A stretch of DNA of 64,000 nt from Leeuwenhoekiella blandensis MED217 (GCF_000152985.1 NZ_CH672395.1:831778-895777); one strand, 5' to 3'; positions 36,235-45,939 are shown, counted from the first letter of the stretch. The notes: generated from the sequence alone by a model not told the origin. Program-made: numbers and translations.

Positions 36235-37119
36235 ATGACAATGAATAGAATGAGTAAGTGTTTACTGAATGTAATTATGTCTCTGGGAATGATATTTAGT
36301 TTTTTAGGTCGAGTAAGCGGACAGGAAAAAACGATACTAAACGTGGTATACGAATTTAAACATGTGCGTGATCTTGCCAATCCTGAACCTCCTTATGTAG
36401 CAGATATGGTACTGTCCCTCGCTAAAAATACGAGCCGGTACACAACCATTTACGTTTATAACAATAATAAACCTGCATTACTAGCCCAGCAAGAACAGTT
36501 GCAAAGCACTGCGTCTTCTTCTGCAACTACCGTTGTAGGAGGCTTGGGTTTACTGGTGAATAATGGAGGCGTGTTTTTACGCGAAGAAACCTTAAAAGAC
36601 CTAAAAGAACAAGCGCTAACACAGTACACCTTTTTAGGTAATAAAACCTACTTATTGAACAGTAAGATACCAGACATAAATTGGAAGATTACAAAAGACA
36701 AAAAAGAACTTGGAGGCTATAGCTGTCAAAAAGCTTTAGGTGATTATGCTGGTCGTACCTACGAAGCCTGGTTTACCACAGATTTACCTTTTCAAAATGG
36801 ACCTTGGAAACTGGGAGGATTACCGGGTTTGATTCTGGAGGCACGGGATTTAAAAGAAGAAGTACAATTTATTCTTAAAGAAATAACACGCAATACAGAT
36901 CCTGAAGAAACTACAGAGACTTTTCAATTATATCCACAGTTGGCAATACCTGTTAACGCTAAAGAATTAAATAGGTTAGAACATTCATTTATTAAAGATC
37001 CTATTGGCGTTTTAAATGCAGTTTTTCCAGACACCCAGGTTGCGATAATGAATATGGAAGATCCCGGTAACCGTTCTCTTGATAAGATAGAAGAATACAA
37101 TCCTTTAGAATTAGACTAA
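36235..37119 (+). CDS. GLPGLI family protein
   Basis: A 294-residue exported protein with a signal peptide (about residues 1-30). The family motif occurs in the stretch GPWKLGGLPGLILEARD near residue 192, after YSCQKALGDYAGRTYEAWF, which is also conserved. GLPGLI proteins are found only in Bacteroidota and nearly always accompany a TonB-receptor-like barrel; their function is unknown. The barrel gene follows 76 nt downstream. The IS right end lies 35 nt before the start, so the native promoter may have been separated from the gene. Confidence 0.88.
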   Translation: MTMNRMSKCLLNVIMSLGMIFSFLGRVSGQEKTILNVVYEFKHVRDLANPEPPYVADMVLSLAKNTSRYTTIYVYNNNKPALLAQQEQLQSTASSSATTVVGGLGLLVNNGGVFLREETLKDLKEQALTQYTFLGNKTYLLNSKIPDINWKITKDKKELGGYSCQKALGDYAGRTYEAWFTTDLPFQNGPWKLGGLPGLILEARDLKEEVQFILKEITRNTDPEETTETFQLYPQLAIPVNAKELNRLEHSFIKDPIGVLNAVFPDTQVAIMNMEDPGNRSLDKIEEYNPLELD

Positions 37120-37195
37120 TATTTTACGACAAGGCTATATCATAAAACTTTTTAAGAGAATTGTTCTCCATTTTTCCTTTTATGGGATTTTTTTT

Positions 37196-39832
37196 ATGGG
37201 ATTTACGGTAATGTCTCAAAATAGATCAATAACCGGGACGGTCACCGGTGAAAATTCTGAGAGGCTTGATAGAGCAAGTGTTACTTTAGTTTCAAATGAT
37301 TCTGGTGATATTCTAGCCTATACCATTTCAGATGATCAGGGCTATTTTGAGCTGGTGCTTCCCGTATTAAATGGTGAATCGCAAATCTTTTTAGAAGTGA
37401 ATTATTTAGGTTTTAAGACCCAACAAATAGAACTGGCTGATGCTAAGGATGAGTATCGCTTTGTTCTGGAGCCTGATGCTACTGCATTAGATGAAATCGT
37501 TATAAAGAATAGACCGGTAGTTAAACGTAGTGGCGATACTTTAAAATACAGAGTTTCTAGTTTTCAGAAGGCAGAAGATCGTAGTATAGGGGATGTGTTA
37601 AAGCGTATGCCGGGAGTACAAGTGGGTGATGACGGTGCGATTTATTTTAATGGAGAGAAAGTTTCAAATCTTTATATTCAGGGTGATGACCTAATGGATG
37701 GCAGATATGGTCCCGCGACTAAGGCAATACGCAAAGAGGATATTCAAGGGGTAGATGTCATTCAAAACCATCAGCCCATCAAGGTGCTTCAAGAAAAGGT
37801 GCTCACAGAAAAGGTAGCAATGAACCTTGTTCTGAAGGACGAGAATAGTATGGCGGTTTCTACAAAAGCAGATATTGCCGCCGGGGCGCCGGGGCTTTAT
37901 GATCTTTCAATTACACCTATACTACTCAATAAACGTATAAAAATGCTCAATACGGTAGCGATTAATAATGCGGCGGTTGATTACCGGGCAGATTTTAAAC
38001 GATTGGGCGATGCAGACTTACGTTCTGATATCAGTCAGGACCCTGCTTCTTATTCTTTATCACTGGGTACGGTAGGCGCACCAGATGTACCTTTATCAAC
38101 CTATTATTTCAATAAATCTAAAGTTGTTAATCTAAATAACCTGTATACTACAGATAGCGGCTTACAACTTAAATTAAATGTACAGGCGTTTACTGATACA
38201 AATGTGTTGAGCTATAACAGTAGGGTTGCAAATTTTACTGCGACAGATACGCTATCCTATTCTGAAGATCAACGCATTACCCAAAGACCTTTTTTGTTTA
38301 ATAGCACGTTGAACATTCTGAAAAACAAAGAAACCAGTTTCTTTCAGAATAAGTTGAGCTTTAATGTTGATCAAAAAAATAGTGATGCAGGCATAGTTTC
38401 TAATCGCCAAAACTTTGCTCAGGAACTCCACCAAAAATCCTGGATGTTTTCTAATGATTTTAACTGGATACCTCAGTTAAAAAATGAAGGGGTGTTTGAG
38501 GTTCGCTGGTTATCCCAATACAGTACGAATGATAAAAAACTGAGTATAGGAAATGGTTATAATTCTGAAATTCCCGGATTTATGGGGATGAATGATGAGG
38601 TTAATCAATCTTTTAGATTACCCACATTTAATTCAAATGCTTATGTGTCCTACATAAAAGGAAGTAAAGTTGTTAAGCAACAATATCAATTAGGCTATTT
38701 GATAGAAAGTCAGCGTTTAGAAAGTGGTTTGAGTTTTAGGAATAATGATCAGGTTCAAGAGTTTCAAATGGATTCCGGGAACAATCTACAGTGGTTGAGG
38801 CAGCAAGTTTATTTCAAACCATCCTATCAGTTTGCTACTACAAATTTTGAAGCTTCATTAAATGTACCTGTAATATTTCAGACACTTTCTTATCAGGATA
38901 AAGCTTATGAACTGGATAAAAAAAAGACAGACTTTTTTATCAATCCTGAACTCAGCGTAAAGTATAAAATAGCTGCTGAAGAAGAACTAACAGCGCGTTA
39001 TGCATATGGAAAAACCTTTGGAAACATCACGCAAGTTTTTAGAGGCGCTGTTTTACGCAATTACCGGTTTTTAGAATCAAATGAGGCAGATTTGCAGGAA
39101 ACCCGGAGACAGTCGTATGGCCTCAATTATAAATTTGAAAAGTCTGTTGCACTGTTGTTTTTAAATGCAGGATTGTCTTACGAGAAAAGTCAAACAAATT
39201 CAATATTGAGTTATACCATTGAAGATGATATACAGACCATTGTCAGTTTACCCCTAAGTAACGAGACGAAGACGTATAGTGCAAATTTGAGTTTCAGTAA
39301 ATATGTGTTTGCGCTAAGAAACGTGCTTTCTTTCAAATCTGGGTATAATTATTCAATCTTTAATAGACTAATTAATGATGAATTAGTCCCTTTTACAAAT
39401 AACTCATTTGTCTTTTCAACACAGTTCAATAAAAAGTTCTTTAAGAAATTGACTTTCACTTACAGACCACGCTTAATTTTTAGTACAACTAAAGTAAACG
39501 AGGGATCTAGTGACAACTTAAATTATCAAACTTTTAGAGTAGATCAGGAAGGGGGTTTGAATATTCAACCTTTTCAAGGTTTTCAGCTAGGAATTGATTT
39601 AAAGCACAGTTATATGGATCAGGGCGAGCAGGAGGCGCTGCAATACTTGTTTTGTGATCTAAATTTGAAATATGCCTTAGCAAAAAAGGATGTCGATATC
39701 AGCTTAGCGCTAAATAATATATTTAATACTAAAGATTATCAGTTGTACGCTGTAAACGAGAATCAGCTACTGTCTAGTTCATACACGCTTCGTGGGGCTA
39801 TGGCACTACTCAGGGTAGAGTGGTTTTTTTAG
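37196..39832 (+). CDS. TonB-dependent-receptor-like outer membrane barrel with carboxypeptidase-regulatory domain
   Basis: 878 residues from the first ATG. An N-terminal CarboxypepD_reg-like domain (ITGTVTGENSERLDRASVTL, about 11-95) is followed by a plug-like domain (IGDVLKRMPGVQV, DDLMDGRYGPATKAI) and a large barrel ending in an aromatic residue (VEWFF). Only an N-terminal stub of the signal peptide is encoded after ATG 37196. In frame upstream, codons 37142-37195 encode a typical signal (KLFKRIVLHFSFYGIFF), but they contain no ATG, GTG or TTG; an ATA stands where the ATG is expected. Either a non-canonical start is used or the gene has lost its start. It is the usual partner of the GLPGLI gene upstream. 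Confidence 0.8.
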   Translation: MGFTVMSQNRSITGTVTGENSERLDRASVTLVSNDSGDILAYTISDDQGYFELVLPVLNGESQIFLEVNYLGFKTQQIELADAKDEYRFVLEPDATALDEIVIKNRPVVKRSGDTLKYRVSSFQKAEDRSIGDVLKRMPGVQVGDDGAIYFNGEKVSNLYIQGDDLMDGRYGPATKAIRKEDIQGVDVIQNHQPIKVLQEKVLTEKVAMNLVLKDENSMAVSTKADIAAGAPGLYDLSITPILLNKRIKMLNTVAINNAAVDYRADFKRLGDADLRSDISQDPASYSLSLGTVGAPDVPLSTYYFNKSKVVNLNNLYTTDSGLQLKLNVQAFTDTNVLSYNSRVANFTATDTLSYSEDQRITQRPFLFNSTLNILKNKETSFFQNKLSFNVDQKNSDAGIVSNRQNFAQELHQKSWMFSNDFNWIPQLKNEGVFEVRWLSQYSTNDKKLSIGNGYNSEIPGFMGMNDEVNQSFRLPTFNSNAYVSYIKGSKVVKQQYQLGYLIESQRLESGLSFRNNDQVQEFQMDSGNNLQWLRQQVYFKPSYQFATTNFEASLNVPVIFQTLSYQDKAYELDKKKTDFFINPELSVKYKIAAEEELTARYAYGKTFGNITQVFRGAVLRNYRFLESNEADLQETRRQSYGLNYKFEKSVALLFLNAGLSYEKSQTNSILSYTIEDDIQTIVSLPLSNETKTYSANLSFSKYVFALRNVLSFKSGYNYSIFNRLINDELVPFTNNSFVFSTQFNKKFFKKLTFTYRPRLIFSTTKVNEGSSDNLNYQTFRVDQEGGLNIQPFQGFQLGIDLKHSYMDQGEQEALQYLFCDLNLKYALAKKDVDISLALNNIFNTKDYQLYAVNENQLLSSSYTLRGAMALLRVEWFF

Positions 39833-40677
39833 AATAATTTCTGCTTGATTTTACTCCAGCGGAGCTTTCTTATAAAAGCACCTTCATCTTGGGTAACCAA
39901 ATACGGAAGGTGTTTTTTTTGTGCCTTAAAATAGCCATTGAGGTAGTTTTTAAAGAGCTTGAAGCTTTTCTTTCTAAACGCCAACTTACCTGATGCGATT
40001 GCAGTTAGCGCAAGTCCGTAACGCATTCCGTAGAAGGCCTCGCCTTGCTTGTATTTTGCTTTTGCAGAATAGGTGTGTCCGGTAGGTTTTAGGTGTTTTA
40101 CCTGCAGCGCTTCATTGGTAGCAACTGCCCAGCCGTGATATTGTGCCAGCAATTCGTCTAAGGTATCCCAGCCCATCGCTGTTTTGAGTCCGCCAATGGC
40201 TTCAAAACAATCTTTTCTGTAACTTTTAAGCGCGCCGCGTATGTGATCTTTATTGGTTAGGTTCTCGAGTTCCCAAGAGCCGTTGCGTTCTACATAGCAA
40301 AAACCACCGTACATCCCCAGATTTTGATTTTGTTGAAAAGCCTTAATGACGGTTTCTAAATAGTTTTCAGGAAAAATCAAATCTGCATCGAATTTGCACA
40401 AAATGTCATAATCAGCATCTAAGCGCTCCAAACCGTAATTAAATGCCTGCACGACTTTGCTTCCGGGTAAATGTGCAGCTTCAGAAGACTTCTGTATCAG
40501 TTGAATGGAAGGATTCTTTTCAGCATACTCAAGAACGACCTCAGGAGTTTGATCGGTGCTTCCATCATCAACAATGACTATTTTTTCTGCTGAAAAACGT
40601 TGCGCCAGAAGCGAGTCTAAGGTTTTGCCTATTAGTGCAGCCTCGTTATACGCCGGTATGATGATTACTAGTTTCAT
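39829..40677 (-). CDS. Glycosyltransferase family 2 protein
   Basis: A 282-residue GT-A glycosyltransferase. It begins MKLVIIIPAYNEAALIG and continues with VIVDDGSTDQTPEVV (about 33-47), then the metal motif DILCKFDADLIFP. No membrane segment is apparent, so it works at the cytoplasmic face. It overlaps the methyltransferase gene by 4 nt (ATGA), so the two form one unit. Donor and acceptor unknown. Its stop overlaps the convergent receptor-like gene by 4 nt. Confidence 0.9.
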   Translation of the reverse strand: MKLVIIIPAYNEAALIGKTLDSLLAQRFSAEKIVIVDDGSTDQTPEVVLEYAEKNPSIQLIQKSSEAAHLPGSKVVQAFNYGLERLDADYDILCKFDADLIFPENYLETVIKAFQQNQNLGMYGGFCYVERNGSWELENLTNKDHIRGALKSYRKDCFEAIGGLKTAMGWDTLDELLAQYHGWAVATNEALQVKHLKPTGHTYSAKAKYKQGEAFYGMRYGLALTAIASGKLAFRKKSFKLFKNYLNGYFKAQKKHLPYLVTQDEGAFIRKLRWSKIKQKLF

Positions 40678-41195
40678 TTTCGCTCTGCGTAAATAAGGTA
40701 ATAGCGCGGGGTAAAAAGCCTGAGTAACGGTCTAAAGCCTATTTTTTTTACCGGATGTGTGAATTTTTCCCGCTTTTTGATCTCCCAACCTGACTTTTCT
40801 AAAAGCCAGTCAAACTGCCAATCTTCAAACTCGTGATAATGACGATCCCAAGCGTCAGTTTTACTTTGGTAGGCCGGCGAAAACCACAATTTAAGCGGAA
40901 TACTCGCCACAAGCTTATCGGCTTCAATAGCTTTTAAAACATTAAAAGGTGCTAGCAGATGTTCAAAGATTTCAAAGGCAGTAACAGCATCAACAGTTGT
41001 GTTTTTTACAGCGGTGGTGTCAAGATCCAGATCTTCTCCAGAGGTGTTTTGAACCGAATATCCTTCAGTCTTCATAATTTCAGAAAAAGGATTTTCAACT
41101 CCCAAATCAAGGATTTTAGCTTCTTTGGGCAGCACTTCTTTTAAGAAGCGCGCGGTAATTGCGTAGCGTTTGTTGGGAAAAGTTTTTTCGTACAC
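40674..41195 (-). CDS. SAM-dependent methyltransferase (class I-like)
   Basis: A 173-residue methyltransferase. The SAM motif is EAKILDLGVENPF (about 19-31) and the motif VDAVTAFEIFEHLLAPFNV follows near residue 68. It lacks the glycine-rich GxGxG form of motif I, so it is somewhat divergent. The first gene of the pair with the GT2 enzyme, it may modify a glycan or its carrier; this is inferred from context only. Confidence 0.75.
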   Translation of the reverse strand: MYEKTFPNKRYAITARFLKEVLPKEAKILDLGVENPFSEIMKTEGYSVQNTSGEDLDLDTTAVKNTTVDAVTAFEIFEHLLAPFNVLKAIEADKLVASIPLKLWFSPAYQSKTDAWDRHYHEFEDWQFDWLLEKSGWEIKKREKFTHPVKKIGFRPLLRLFTPRYYLIYAERK

Positions 41196-41323
41196 CGTTT
41201 TTAGTTTACTTGATAAAGCAGCAAATGTAACAGATTAGGTTGAGTTATAATGAAGGTATAAATCTTCATGATGTTGCTATTGGCTAAAATAATTTTACTT
41301 TTAAACTGCTATTTAGAATTACG

Positions 41324-41331
41324 TAAATTTG
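41324..41331 (+). promoter_or_regulatory. Probable -7 box of the sigma factor gene
   Basis: TAAATTTG is 30 nt before ATG 41361 and inside the longer frame that begins at 41268. At the -33 position the sequence is TTA. The location argues that translation starts at 41361. Confidence 0.5.
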
Positions 41332-41360
41332 CGGCTTGTTATTTAACTGACTTACCAATT

Positions 41361-41912
41361 ATGGCAAACCACCAGCTCGATCCCCAAAAATGGGTGGATA
41401 AATACTCAGATTACCTCTACAATTACACGATTGTAAAGGTGAACGATAAGGAGGTGGCCGAAGATATAATTTCAGAAACCTTTTTAGCAGGTTTAAAGTC
41501 AATGAAAAACTTTAAAGGAGAAGCCAGCGAGCGTACATGGCTGATTTCTATTTTAAAACGTAAAATAATTGACTATTATCGCAAAATAAATTCTAACAAG
41601 GGCAAGGCAGAGGTTCGTATGAACTATTCAAACGATGAAGAAGCAGGCGACTGGTTAGAAGAACGTGTTGCAGATCCTTTTGATCGTACCGCCGAAGATG
41701 ATCTTGAAAATACCGAATTGGGTGTTGCGATCTATGCGTGTCTGGGCAAATTGCCAGAAAAACAGGCAGCTATCTTTAGAAAAAAAACGATAGAAGGCCA
41801 GGATACTGAAACTATTTGTAAAGAATTTGATATTACGCCGTCTAATTTGTGGGTAATCATTCACAGAGCCCGTACGGCGCTAGCAAGCTGTCTTGAAGAA
41901 AATTGGTTATAA
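41361..41912 (+). CDS. RNA polymerase sigma factor, ECF-type sigma-70 family
   Basis: 183 residues from ATG 41361. Region 2 is visible as KYSDYLYNYTIVKVNDKEVAEDIISETF and ASERTWLISILKRKIIDYYRK; region 4 as LGKLPEKQAAIFRKKTIEG and the helix around CKEFDITPSNLWVIIHRAR. A longer frame to 41268 was not used because a likely promoter lies inside it. The HxxxCxxC protein gene begins 4 nt downstream and is the likely anti-sigma partner. The controlled genes are unknown. Confidence 0.9.
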   Translation: MANHQLDPQKWVDKYSDYLYNYTIVKVNDKEVAEDIISETFLAGLKSMKNFKGEASERTWLISILKRKIIDYYRKINSNKGKAEVRMNYSNDEEAGDWLEERVADPFDRTAEDDLENTELGVAIYACLGKLPEKQAAIFRKKTIEGQDTETICKEFDITPSNLWVIIHRARTALASCLEENWL

Positions 41913-41915
41913 AAG

Positions 41916-42167
41916 ATGAAACTATTTGTAGATTGTAAAAAAGCAGGACACTTATGTGACAAAGGTCAATATGAGGATGCTTCTTTTTTTGAAAAGCTTA
42001 GCGTGCGTATGCACGTGATGATGTGCAAGCAATGCGCCAAGTACTCAGAGCGCAACGCAAAGCTTACCAAACTTTTGAAAGATTCTAAGTGTAAGCAAAT
42101 GCCAGAAGAATGCAAGAAGCGCATACGTGAAGAGTTAGCACGTGAACTTGCTAAAAAGCCAGAATAA
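41916..42167 (+). CDS. Zinc-finger anti-sigma-like protein (HxxxCxxC)
   Basis: An 83-residue protein with His33, Cys37 and Cys40 (HVMMCKQC), the ZAS anti-sigma zinc motif, and further Cys residues at 7 and 14. It has no membrane segment, so it would be a cytoplasmic anti-sigma or zinc-responsive partner. The 4-nt spacing after the sigma gene supports the pairing. Its stop region overlaps the convergent UbiA-like gene by 17 nt. Confidence 0.75.
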   Translation: MKLFVDCKKAGHLCDKGQYEDASFFEKLSVRMHVMMCKQCAKYSERNAKLTKLLKDSKCKQMPEECKKRIREELARELAKKPE

Positions 42168-42963
42168 AAATTGCCCATAAGATCGGGATTCCTTCCACAA
42201 AGAACGAAGCATAGTAAGAAGATTGCTTCGTGCTCGATTTTAGAATTGCAAAGGCTGTGATCAATAAAATACAGTACTGTACAATGCTGTAAGCAGAGAA
42301 GGTTTCAGTTTTTAAAACTTCCAGAATAACACACCCTAATACCATTGATAAACCAAATAGCTTGGTTTTTTTTATGCCTAATACTTGCGGTAAAGTTCCC
42401 AGCGCGGCTGAGTCATAGGTAAGATCGCGTATCTCAAAAGGGATGATCAAAGCCAGAACCAGCATAAAGCGTTGTGCAAGCATCAGGTAGAATTCGGTTG
42501 TAAACGCAGATGCCTCATACACTACCGGTAAATACACAGAAACACCGGCCCATACTACGGCAATGATGAAAATTTTCAGTGTGGGTAAGGTTCTTAAGTT
42601 GGTGTTATTCGGTAAAAAAGGGACTGCATAAAGAGCTGTCAAGAGAGCCAGCGGAGCGCAGGAAAGCCAAAATTCCAAATCAAATTGAAACGCAAAATAG
42701 GCTAAGGCTAAAATGCAAACGAATGAAAATAGTTGAATCACCTTAAGCCTTTTGGTGAGGTTGCGATGATGTAATCCTGCTACCGAAGCATATTTAACAA
42801 AGTTGTAGCCGGTAATTGTACCTAAAAAGATAAAGGCGTTGAAGTTAAAATCGAGACTCAGCTCAAGTTCTTTTTCGGTTACAAAAACAAGAGAAAGCAC
42901 AGCAAAAGCCACGTGAATACTGCTGTTGATGTAAAAATCAAAAAGCCCCTTAAGGTGTTTCAT
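42151..42963 (-). CDS. UbiA-like prenyltransferase family membrane protein, degenerate motif
   Basis: A 270-residue protein with about eight hydrophobic helices. The second UbiA motif is recognisable as IPFEIRDLTYDSAALGTLPQ, where the Asp residues and the GTLP end fit the family. The first Asp-rich motif (NDxxDxxxD) is replaced by NFVKYASVAGLHHR, without the aspartates. Enzymatic prenyl transfer is therefore doubtful. It is a single gene; function unknown. Confidence 0.65.
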   Translation of the reverse strand: MKHLKGLFDFYINSSIHVAFAVLSLVFVTEKELELSLDFNFNAFIFLGTITGYNFVKYASVAGLHHRNLTKRLKVIQLFSFVCILALAYFAFQFDLEFWLSCAPLALLTALYAVPFLPNNTNLRTLPTLKIFIIAVVWAGVSVYLPVVYEASAFTTEFYLMLAQRFMLVLALIIPFEIRDLTYDSAALGTLPQVLGIKKTKLFGLSMVLGCVILEVLKTETFSAYSIVQYCILLITAFAILKSSTKQSSYYASFFVEGIPILWAIFILAF

Positions 42964-43050
42964 CAGGTAAAGATAGGGTATGTGTTAATAAGTGCTTTAA
43001 GTGGTTAAAAAAGTAGGAGGTATATCGATGAAAATATATATCTGAAATTG

Positions 43051-43058
43051 TACTTTTG
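43051..43058 (+). promoter_or_regulatory. -7 box of gcvP
   Basis: TACTTTTG lies 28 nt before the ATG at 43087 and falls inside the longer frame that opens with TTG 43048. It therefore favours the ATG start. No good TTG is seen at the -33 distance. Confidence 0.55.
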
Positions 43059-43086
43059 CGCCATTCTAAACACACATAAATTGCAT

Positions 43087-45939
43087 ATGAGAACAGATGT
43101 TTTTTCACTAAGACACATTGGTCCAAGACCTGAGGAGAAAGAGGAGATGTTAAAAGCGATCGGGGCAGAAACTATAGATCAATTGATCTATGAGACCTTA
43201 CCTGATGGAATTAAATTGAAAAAAGCCCTTGATTTGGAGCCGGCGCTTAGTGAGTATGAGTATGCCACGCACATCAATGCTTTGGCCAATAAAAACAAAC
43301 TGTTTAAAACCTACATTGGTTTAGGATACCACGAGTCTAAAATCCCTGCGGTTATTCAGCGTAATATTTTAGAGAATCCGGGTTGGTACACAGCCTACAC
43401 GCCGTATCAAGCGGAGATTGCTCAAGGTCGTCTTGAAGCTTTATTGAACTTCCAGACAATGATTAGTGATCTGACCGGGATGGAACTTGCTAATGCCTCA
43501 TTACTTGATGAGTCTACCGCAGCGGCAGAGGCGATGACGCTACTCGCAGCAGTTCGCAGCCGAGCTCAGAAAAAGAACGAAGTGGTTAAATTCTTTGTTG
43601 ATAAAGAAGTTTTACCACAAACCTTATCTGTATTAGAAACACGAGCGCTTCCGGTAGGTGTAGAGTTGGTAATAGGTAATCCGCAAGAATTTGACTTTAG
43701 TTCAGAATTCTTTGGAGCCTTGTTACAATACCCTTCAGCATCAGGTGAAGTTCACGATTATGCCGGATTTATTGCTAAAGCTAAAGAAGCAGATATCAAA
43801 GTTGCTGTTGCGGCAGATATTATGAGCTTGGTGCTTTTAGAATCACCGGGGCATTTAGGCGCAGATGTTGTGGTTGGTACTACCCAGCGTTTCGGAATTC
43901 CGTTAGGATACGGTGGGCCGCACGCTGCTTATTTTGCGACACGTGAGGAATATAAAAGAAATATCCCGGGGCGTATCATTGGGGTGACCAAAGATCGCAA
44001 TGGAGACCGTGCGTTACGTATGGCGCTTCAAACCCGAGAGCAACATATCAAGCGCGATAAAGCGACTTCAAACATTTGTACAGCTCAAGTACTTCTTGCT
44101 GTTATGGCAGGGATGTATGGGGTGTATCACGGACCAAAAGGTCTTGAATATATCGCGACCAAAATTCAACGTACTGCAGCAACCCTTGCCGATGCGTTAG
44201 AAAATTTAGGATTGTATCAGCTGAATTCTGCTTATTTTGATACCATTCGAGTAAAAACAGATGCGGCAACAGTGCGCAAGTATGCAGAAGCAAATGAGAT
44301 CAACTTCTACTATCCGGATGCTGAAACCGTTTCAATTGCGGTAAACGAAGCGACAAGCCTTTCTGATCTTAATAAAGTTATTTCCGTTTTTGCTGAAGCT
44401 TTAGGTAAAGAATTCACGCATTTAGAAGCTTTGGTTGACGAGATTACGATCCCGGAAGCTTTAGGTCGTAAAACAGAATTTATGACCAACGAGGTGTTTA
44501 ACAGCTATCATTCTGAAACGGAGTTGATGCGTTACATCAAGCGTTTAGAGCGTAAAGATCTTTCGTTAAATCACAGTATGATCTCGTTAGGATCGTGTAC
44601 GATGAAGCTGAATGCTGCTGCCGAAATGCTTCCGCTAAGTGATGCGCGTTGGGGCGGAATTCACCCGTTTGTGCCGGTAGAACAAGCCGAAGGATATCAA
44701 ACGGTTCTTAAAAAATTAGAAGATCAACTAACCGAAATTACCGGTTTTGCAGGAACAAGTCTTCAGCCTAATTCCGGAGCGCAAGGAGAATATGCAGGAT
44801 TGATGGTGATTAAAGCCTACCACGAAAGTAGAAATGATCATCATAGAAATATTTGCTTAATTCCATCTTCTGCACACGGGACAAACCCTGCAAGTGCCGT
44901 GATGGCCGGGATGCAGGTAGTAGTAACCAAAGCTACTGAAGCAGGAAACATCGACGTTGACGATCTTCGTGAAAAAGCTGAAAAATATAAAGATAACCTT
45001 GCTGCCTTGATGGTGACTTATCCATCAACACACGGAGTTTATGAAAGCGCGATTCAAGAAATTACTTCGATCATTCACGAGAATGGTGGTCAGGTGTATA
45101 TGGATGGTGCCAATATGAATGCGCAGGTTGGTTTGACCAATCCAGGGAAAATTGGTGCCGATGTTTGTCACCTTAACTTGCATAAAACCTTTGCAATTCC
45201 TCACGGTGGTGGTGGACCAGGCGTAGGACCTATTTGTGTGGCAGAGCAGCTGGTTCCGTTTTTACCAACGAACCCGGTGATCAAGACCGGAGGCGAACAA
45301 GCGATTTCTGCGATTTCTGCAGCACCTTGGGGATCTTCTTTAGTGTGTTTGATCAGTTATGCCTACATCAAAATGCTAGGCGCAGACGGACTGAAACAAT
45401 CTACGGAAGCTGCCATTCTAAATGCCAACTATATCAAAGAGCGTTTAAAAGGTGCTTTTGAAGTATTGTATTCTGGTGAAAAAGGACGTGCGGCTCACGA
45501 GATGATCATCGATTGTCGTCCATTTAAAGATAATGGGATCGAGGTGGTTGATATCGCTAAGCGTTTAATTGATTACGGTTTTCATTCGCCTACGGTATCT
45601 TTCCCGGTTGCAGGAACAATGATGATCGAGCCTACAGAGAGTGAAAGCAAGCAGGAGTTAGATCGTTTTTGTGATGCAATGATCAGTATTAGAAAAGAGA
45701 TCGATCAGGCAACTGCAGATAATGATAATAACGTGCTTAAAAATGCACCGCACACGATGCATATGTTGACTGCTGAAACTTGGGATTTACCGTATACGCG
45801 CCAGCAAGCGGCTTATCCGCTGGAGTATGTTGCAGATAACAAATTCTGGCCTTCTGTACGTCGAGTAGATGATGCTTACGGGGACCGAAACCTAATCTGT
45901 ACCTGTGCTCCAATTGAAGAATATATGGAAGAAGCGTAG
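43087..45939 (+). CDS. gcvP: Glycine dehydrogenase (aminomethyl-transferring), P protein
   Basis: A 950-residue single-chain P protein of the glycine cleavage system; it decarboxylates glycine with PLP and passes the aminomethyl group to the H protein. The two homologous halves are visible. The PLP lysine is in LNLHKTFAIPHGGGGPG (about residue 700), and SLGSCTMKLNAAAEM and SSAHGTNPASAVMAG are conserved segments. Start MRTDVFSLRHIGPR is the normal family start, against the longer frame at 43048. The T and H protein genes are not nearby. A hairpin terminator follows. Confidence 0.96.
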   Translation: MRTDVFSLRHIGPRPEEKEEMLKAIGAETIDQLIYETLPDGIKLKKALDLEPALSEYEYATHINALANKNKLFKTYIGLGYHESKIPAVIQRNILENPGWYTAYTPYQAEIAQGRLEALLNFQTMISDLTGMELANASLLDESTAAAEAMTLLAAVRSRAQKKNEVVKFFVDKEVLPQTLSVLETRALPVGVELVIGNPQEFDFSSEFFGALLQYPSASGEVHDYAGFIAKAKEADIKVAVAADIMSLVLLESPGHLGADVVVGTTQRFGIPLGYGGPHAAYFATREEYKRNIPGRIIGVTKDRNGDRALRMALQTREQHIKRDKATSNICTAQVLLAVMAGMYGVYHGPKGLEYIATKIQRTAATLADALENLGLYQLNSAYFDTIRVKTDAATVRKYAEANEINFYYPDAETVSIAVNEATSLSDLNKVISVFAEALGKEFTHLEALVDEITIPEALGRKTEFMTNEVFNSYHSETELMRYIKRLERKDLSLNHSMISLGSCTMKLNAAAEMLPLSDARWGGIHPFVPVEQAEGYQTVLKKLEDQLTEITGFAGTSLQPNSGAQGEYAGLMVIKAYHESRNDHHRNICLIPSSAHGTNPASAVMAGMQVVVTKATEAGNIDVDDLREKAEKYKDNLAALMVTYPSTHGVYESAIQEITSIIHENGGQVYMDGANMNAQVGLTNPGKIGADVCHLNLHKTFAIPHGGGGPGVGPICVAEQLVPFLPTNPVIKTGGEQAISAISAAPWGSSLVCLISYAYIKMLGADGLKQSTEAAILNANYIKERLKGAFEVLYSGEKGRAAHEMIIDCRPFKDNGIEVVDIAKRLIDYGFHSPTVSFPVAGTMMIEPTESESKQELDRFCDAMISIRKEIDQATADNDNNVLKNAPHTMHMLTAETWDLPYTRQQAAYPLEYVADNKFWPSVRRVDDAYGDRNLICTCAPIEEYMEEA

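Noticed and set aside
43059-43086. Glycine riboswitch before gcvP
   Set aside because: The predicted leader is only about 25 nt, too short for a glycine aptamer.
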